A stretch of 64,000 bases of DNA, taken from Nitrospirota bacterium (GTDB taxonomy: Bacteria > Nitrospirota > Nitrospiria > SBBL01 > JAADHI01). The stretch covers positions 1-64,000 of the forward strand of contig JAJDBW010000048.1 of assembly GCA_029261155.1 (NCBI GenBank), in the 5' to 3' direction. The notes beneath the pieces are model-generated. The model saw only the letters and a list, made by a program, of their open reading frames with translations. It ran no database searches and was not told the DNA's origin. Below are positions 59,697 through 64,000 of this stretch, piece after piece; position 1 is the first letter of the stretch; every line of letters begins with the position of its first letter. The position numbers were made by a program, and so were the translations under genes.

Positions 59697-61058
59697 TTAG
59701 TTCTTTTTTTCGGATTTGTCTTTATCTTGAGCCGCCGAACCCCAGTCGCCCGACTTTCCGCTGTCTTGCCATTTTTCCCAGTCCTGTTTTTCTTCTTCCC
59801 CTTTGTCGGGCTTGGCGCTGGAGGGATCCTTCCCTTCTTCTTTCTTCCACTGGTTTTCCCAGTCTTTTGGTTCGTCTCTGGCTTTTTCTATGGGCTTGCC
59901 GGTCGTACCGCCTTCAGATTCGTTCCATTTATTTTTCCAGTCGCCACTGCCCTTTTCTTCCGATGCGCCGTCAGGAGGATTTCCCTCTGATTTCCACTTT
60001 GATTGCCAGTCGTTTTCAGTGCCGCCTTCGGTTTCTCCGTCTTCTTTATTCCACTTGTTCTTCCATTTCCCGCCGTCCGATCCGCCGCCCCAATCGCCCC
60101 ATTCATTTTCTTTCTTTTCGTTGGCGGTTGCCCAGTTTTTGCCGGTGTATTTTAAGTAGACGTCGTCGAAGGTCGGACGGGCCAGGAGGACGGATAAGGG
60201 GGAAAGCCCTTGTTCGTCGAGCCACTGAATAACCTTAGGCAAGGCCTGCTGGCCCTCCTCGATGTAAAGCCTCAGTGCATCGCCTTGCTGGATGACTTCT
60301 TTGAACCCTGTGTTTTTTTGGAAGAGGGCCAACTGCGATGCGTTTAATGGATTTTGAAAGCTCAGATGGATGGCATCAGCGCCGAGGCTGTTTTTTAAGG
60401 CGTCGGGTGTGCCGATGATTTGAATGCGTCCCTCGTCGAGGATGCCGACCCGATGGGCCAGTTGATCGACTTCTTCAAGATGATGGGTCGTTAAAAAAAG
60501 GGTCATGCCTTCTTCTTGGTTTAAGCGCCGAATGTAAGACCAGAGATCCAGCCGGCTTTTGGGGTCGAGACCGAGGGTCGGCTCGTCTAGAAAAAGGAGT
60601 TTTGGCTCGTGGATCAGGGAGGTGGCGATGTCGAGCCGACGCTTGAATCCACCGGAGAGCGCGCCGACCCATTGCCCTTCCCGCCCCTCCATATCAAAGA
60701 GCTGAACAAGCGTTTTTATTCGTTCCTGCAGCTTTTTTTTAGGAAGATGGTAAAGGCGACCCTGAAGGAGCAGGTTTTCGTAGACCGTGAGTGCGGGATC
60801 CACGCCGCTTTGCTGCCCGACATAGCCGAATGACATGCGAACGGAGAGGGGGTCTTCGACGACATCGTGGCCGGCGATGACGGCCGTACCTGAAGTGGGA
60901 TGTAGTAAGGTCGTTAAGATTTTAATGGTGGTGGTTTTGCCTGCGCCGTTGGGCCCCAGAAAACCGAAGACTTCACCGGTGTTCACCTGCAAGGTGATGT
61001 CGTCGACCACCCGATTGTTGGGGGTGAATTCTTTACACAGGTGATCGATTTGGATCAT
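59697..61058 (-). CDS. ABC transporter ATPase (DrrA-like) with Trp/Lys/Glu-rich repeat tail
   Basis: The 453-residue protein has a normal ABC domain in its first 230 residues: Walker [13 protein letters not shown], signature LSGGFKRRL, Walker [17 protein letters not shown] and the H-loop in [10 protein letters not shown] DrrA-type C-terminal region ends at [14 protein letters not shown] (about residue 310). The remaining 141 residues are a low-complexity tail with 13 tryptophans, mostly in WxxxW pairs (KWKNKW, DWQSKW, DWKNKW, DWENQW). This tail is not a feature of the family that I know. The gene overlaps moaC by 4 bp and lies 9 bp before the permease. Confidence 0.9.
   Translation of the reverse strand: MIQIDHLCKEFTPNNRVVDDITLQVNTGEVFGFLGPNGAGKTTTIKILTTLLHPTSGTAVIAGHDVVEDPLSVRMSFGYVGQQSGVDPALTVYENLLLQGRLYHLPKKKLQERIKTLVQLFDMEGREGQWVGALSGGFKRRLDIATSLIHEPKLLFLDEPTLGLDPKSRLDLWSYIRRLNQEEGMTLFLTTHHLEEVDQLAHRVGILDEGRIQIIGTPDALKNSLGADAIHLSFQNPLNASQLALFQKNTGFKEVIQQGDALRLYIEEGQQALPKVIQWLDEQGLSPLSVLLARPTFDDVYLKYTGKNWATANEKKENEWGDWGGGSDGGKWKNKWNKEDGETEGGTENDWQSKWKSEGNPPDGASEEKGSGDWKNKWNESEGGTTGKPIEKARDEPKDWENQWKKEEGKDPSSAKPDKGEEEKQDWEKWQDSGKSGDWGSAAQDKDKSEKKN
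59700..60122 (-). repeat. Degenerate WxxxW repeat tail of the ABC ATPase
   Basis: This marks residues 313-453 of the ATPase. Tryptophan pairs spaced W-x3-W occur at residues about 332, 351, 374 and 400, followed by a W-x2-W near 427, with intervals of 19 to 27 residues. Between them lie Lys, Glu, Gly and Ser-rich linkers. It is a diverged tandem repeat, probably unstructured, with sticky aromatic pairs. Confidence 0.8.
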
Positions 61059-61561
61059 GGAAGGGGCTCAAGACGCGTATAGGTCCCTGATTTCCCCCCA
61101 CTTTTTGAGATCAACCCTATTTGTCCAAAGCTGATGCCTTTGTCGATGGCTTTGCACATGTCGTAGATGGTTAAGGCCGCCACGCTGACGGCGGTGACCG
61201 CTTCCATTTCAACGCCGGTTTGGCCCGAAGTTTTCGCCGTCGCGGTGACTTTAATTGCTGCTGGCCGGTCGCCTTCAGGTTGGAAGGTTTGAAACCCGAT
61301 ATCCACGCTGGTAATCAGGAGGGGATGGCACATCGGAATTAAATCAGGCGTTTTTTTTGCCCCCATGACCCCGGCCACTTGCGCGACGGCGAGGACGTCG
61401 CCTTTTGCAATTTGACCCTCTTGGATCCGACTGAGGGTTGCTGCTTTCATAAAGACCATTCCTGTCGCCACCGCCTCGCGGTGCGTCTCCGTTTTTCCGG
61501 AAACATCGACCATCCTGGCCCGTCCTTCAGTATTGAAATGTGTAAGCTTATCCGTGGACAT
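61055..61561 (-). CDS. moaC: Cyclic pyranopterin monophosphate synthase
   Basis: The 168-residue enzyme makes cPMP in molybdenum-cofactor synthesis. Typical blocks: [59 protein letters not shown] and the closing SGGKSGTY. It is cytoplasmic and hexameric in relatives. The stop overlaps the start of the ABC ATPase gene (ATGA), so they are coupled although functionally unrelated. The other moa genes of the window (moaD, moaE) are 15 kb away. Confidence 0.95.
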   Translation of the reverse strand: MSTDKLTHFNTEGRARMVDVSGKTETHREAVATGMVFMKAATLSRIQEGQIAKGDVLAVAQVAGVMGAKKTPDLIPMCHPLLITSVDIGFQTFQPEGDRPAAIKVTATAKTSGQTGVEMEAVTAVSVAALTIYDMCKAIDKGISFGQIGLISKSGGKSGTYTRLEPLP

Positions 61562-61785
61562 CGGTCTCCTCCGCTTTCGTGCGAGAGTCTAACATAGGGT
61601 CCGGAAGGTGTCAATGATTTGGAGGCGCATTTTGGTGCTTTGGCGGGACCCTTGAGGCCTCTTGTCTTGTATGAGATTGTCCTTTACAAAAAAGGAGATT
61701 TTCAAAGGAATTACATCGGTGTTGGCATTATTTATCTTTATTGTCCTGTGAGTCTTCACCCTTTTTTTGCTTTGAGGGTAAGGCC

Positions 61786-64000
61786 TCAGTCCAATTCGAT
61801 AAGGGCTTGTTTCGCCTCTGCGGCATTTTGGAAATTGGGGTCGAGTTTTAACGCTGTCTTTATCGCCTCCCTAGCGGCATTTACATTGCCATTACCATAA
61901 TAGGCCATGCCTAAGTGAAAGTGGACCAATGGATCTTCTGGCACTTTTCCTTTGCTTTCCTCAAGGAGGGTAATCGCCCTTAGGAAGGCTTTTTTCTTGT
62001 AATAAACCCAGCCGAGGGTGTCCGCAACCATGGGGTCTTCGGGCATGACTTCGCGCGCTCGCTCGGCAAGCGATAAGGCATAATCGATGTTGCCTTTTTG
62101 TTCAACATTGATCCAGGCCAAATTATTGGCAGCCGGGGCGAAGCGCCAATTGATTTCCAAGGATTGTTCGTATTCGGCGATGGCCTTGTCAAATTCTTTG
62201 CGTTGTTCGTAAATCCGTCCCAGGAAGAGGTAGGCCATAAGCGCATTGGGATCGATTTGCTTGACGTGTTCGTAATGTTGAATGGCGCGATCCAAAAAAT
62301 TCCGATCGGTGTAGAGGCGGCCGAGGCCCATATAAGCATCAATCATATCCGGTTTGATTTTTATCACCTCCAAATACTTGATCTCGGCCTTTTCATGCTC
62401 TTTTCTATTGTGGTGAATTTGTCCCAGCATATAGTGAATGCGCGCCGGTTCGGATGCGCTTTGAATTTGCGCTGCAGCTCTTGATAGGGCCTTCGTTTCT
62501 TCACCGCTTCCCATGAAAATCGTCACAATTTGCCCTAAAGCATCTATGTCGCTGGGGTCTGAAACCAGCACTTTTTCGAATTGCTGAATTGCAAGATCGT
62601 TTTTCCCCAGTTTCTTGTAGGTTTTACCCAGTCCCATCGACCCCACTGTTTGTGTCGAATCAAGCGTGTTGGCCTTTTCATAAGTGGCAATGGCGTCCGT
62701 TTCTCGTTCGAGAAGAAAAAGGGCATCCGCCTTGAGCAGCAGTGCCTCAAGGTGATCCGGTTTCTGCAGGAGAATTTTGTCGAGTTCTTGTTCCGCCAGC
62801 TTTGGGGCTTCAAGTATGATATGAAGTGCTGCCAGCGCCATTCTTGCGGGGCGGTGCTCGGGTGAACGGCGTAAGGCCTTGGTTAGGGAAACTTTTGCCT
62901 TTTGGTAGAGTTGGACTTTGACATAGGCGGTTCCCAAGTAATAATGGGCCTCCGCCGATTCCGGATTGTTTTCCACGGTTTTGTCGAGCACGGCCACGGC
63001 TTCATCCACCTGGTTGGTTTCTAGGAGCCATCGTCCTCTCAGCGTCATGCCTTCCGCATTTGTCGCGTCTCGCTTCCATATTTCGGTGATATACGTATCG
63101 GCGGTATTGAATTGTTGGGCTTCCAAAGCGATTTCGGCAAGTTTGATACGTGGAGGGAGGGCATCGCTTTGAATCTCGATTGCATGACGATAGTGTTGAA
63201 TGGCGAGCTCTCGCTTTCCACTAAGCAAGGCAAGATCTCCCAGGGCGACCCAGGGCTCCATGTCGTCGGGATGGTTTTGCGTGGCCTGATTGAATAAGGC
63301 TTGGGCTTTTTCTTCTTTTGCATTTAACAAGTAGACGCGTGCCAGCTTGAGTTGGTGCGCCAGGTGCCTTGGCTCGAGTTGGACTGCATTGAGAAGCACG
63401 GCCTCCGCATTGTCGAGCATCCCTTCTTTACGATAATACTCGGCGAGGGCAAGGTGGGTTTCGATGGAATCAGGTTTAATTTCAAGTGCTTTTTGATACA
63501 TGGCTTCGGCGCTAACCCGATCTTGTTTTAGGATGTAAATCGATGCAAGGCTTAAATACGTCGATATGCGCTTGGGATCCAAGCGAAGGCCCTTTTTCGT
63601 TTCTACGATGGCCAAGTCGAGCAAGTCTTTGCTAATCAGGCCTTTCCCAACAAGCACATGACCGTCGATATTGTCCGGTTCGAGTTTTACAATGCGCCGT
63701 CCAATGGTTAGCGCTTCTTCGTAATTTTCCAAGAGCAGGTGGAGTTTTCCCAGTTCAACAAAAGCATCTGTATTTTTTGGATCGATCTTTACACTCGCAT
63801 TGAGCGCGTTAAAAGCGGCGTCTCTGTGTTGGGCGTCTCCAATTTGAAGATTGACCAATGCATGCCGATAATGAAGGTCGGCATTGAGCGGGTCGAGTTT
63901 AATTGCATTTTTGAATTCAATGATGGCGGACTCGTACTTCCCCTCTTTCAGGTATAGTTCGGCTTGAGCGAGATGGGTATCCGATTTTTGTTCGGATGTG
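61786..64000 (-). CDS. Large TPR-repeat protein (partial, runs off the right edge)
   Basis: The frame stays open to the window edge, so the 5' end is missing; at least 737 residues are visible. The whole protein consists of TPR repeats, for example AELYLKEGKYESAIIEFKNA, YLSLASIYILKQDRVSAEAM, LAEYYRKEGMLDNAEAVLLN and YLFLGRIYEQRKEFDKAIAE. It resembles the PrsT-type proteins linked to PEP-CTERM/exosortase systems and other multi-TPR scaffolds. A signal peptide cannot be seen. If exosortase genes follow beyond the edge, the PrsT identity would gain support. Confidence 0.85.
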   Translation of the reverse strand, partial: TSEQKSDTHLAQAELYLKEGKYESAIIEFKNAIKLDPLNADLHYRHALVNLQIGDAQHRDAAFNALNASVKIDPKNTDAFVELGKLHLLLENYEEALTIGRRIVKLEPDNIDGHVLVGKGLISKDLLDLAIVETKKGLRLDPKRISTYLSLASIYILKQDRVSAEAMYQKALEIKPDSIETHLALAEYYRKEGMLDNAEAVLLNAVQLEPRHLAHQLKLARVYLLNAKEEKAQALFNQATQNHPDDMEPWVALGDLALLSGKRELAIQHYRHAIEIQSDALPPRIKLAEIALEAQQFNTADTYITEIWKRDATNAEGMTLRGRWLLETNQVDEAVAVLDKTVENNPESAEAHYYLGTAYVKVQLYQKAKVSLTKALRRSPEHRPARMALAALHIILEAPKLAEQELDKILLQKPDHLEALLLKADALFLLERETDAIATYEKANTLDSTQTVGSMGLGKTYKKLGKNDLAIQQFEKVLVSDPSDIDALGQIVTIFMGSGEETKALSRAAAQIQSASEPARIHYMLGQIHHNRKEHEKAEIKYLEVIKIKPDMIDAYMGLGRLYTDRNFLDRAIQHYEHVKQIDPNALMAYLFLGRIYEQRKEFDKAIAEYEQSLEINWRFAPAANNLAWINVEQKGNIDYALSLAERAREVMPEDPMVADTLGWVYYKKKAFLRAITLLEESKGKVPEDPLVHFHLGMAYYGNGNVNAAREAIKTALKLDPNFQNAAEAKQALIELD

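Noticed and set aside
61619-61900. 93-codon plus-strand frame opposite the end of the TPR gene
   Set aside because: It overlaps the well-supported TPR gene on the other strand and has no recognisable domain.
1-64000. CRISPR arrays, rRNA genes and large prophage or conjugation modules
   Set aside because: No regularly spaced repeats, rRNA signatures, phage structural genes or relaxase and type IV secretion genes were seen.

Overview
The window is about 64 kb of chromosome from a Gram-negative bacterium of moderate GC. It carries outer-membrane lipoproteins, a predicted outer-membrane beta-barrel, type IV pilus genes, one PEP-CTERM protein and many c-type cytochromes. This mix (multiheme cytochromes, pilBTC-pilS-pilR, NtrC-family regulators, PEP-CTERM) recalls Nitrospirota or deltaproteobacterial (Desulfobacterota) lineages. 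No rRNA or lineage marker is present, so this is an inference only.

Layout. 1-3.4 kb: the first codons of a transposase (IS1595-like start) next to an M1-M28-PDZ peptidase whose PDZ domain stops early. 3.4-19 kb: an electron-transfer island. Its minus-strand block encodes, in transcription order, a 5-heme cytochrome, an NHL lipoprotein, a 4-heme cytochrome, a SurA-like chaperone, a 656-residue predicted beta-barrel, a second NHL lipoprotein, a 12-heme cytochrome and a formylglycine-enzyme-like protein. A divergent plus-strand block encodes two related triheme cytochromes, an RHS-like protein and a beta-propeller protein. Together these look like a porin-cytochrome conduit or an assembly locus for extracellular cytochromes. 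19-25 kb: a solute-binding-domain protein with a beta-rich tail, rluD, a TfoX-N protein, folate genes (folK, folB, a folM-like reductase), a nitrobindin-like protein and an AT-rich exonuclease-BRCT gene. That last gene has the hallmarks of a solitary integron cassette: an attC-like hairpin at its stop codon and the matching 7-bp core before its start. tRNA-Gln and ispE follow.

27-45.5 kb: a type IV pilus region. pilB-pilT-pilC-pilS-pilR are on the minus strand after aroE. On the plus strand are an M48-TPR protease, pilD, a second kinase/sigma-54-regulator pair and four minor pilins (FimT, PilV, PilW and PilX types). Neither pilA nor pilY1 is present. 45.5-50.6 kb: moaE-moaD, a PEP-CTERM protein behind a sigma-54-like promoter, a TPR/HEAT lipoprotein, a patatin and small genes. 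50.6-56 kb: a nucleotide-sugar epimerase and the xseB-ispA-dxs-tlyA isoprenoid block. 56-62 kb: a LolA-like protein, a methyltransferase, a histidine phosphatase, an ABC-2 exporter whose ATPase carries a 141-residue Trp/Lys/Glu/Gly tail with repeated WxxxW motifs, and moaC. The window ends inside a large TPR gene.

The observations most worth following are the cytochrome island, the cassette-like exonuclease gene, the WxxxW tail on the ABC ATPase, and the apparent insertion-sequence truncation at the left edge.
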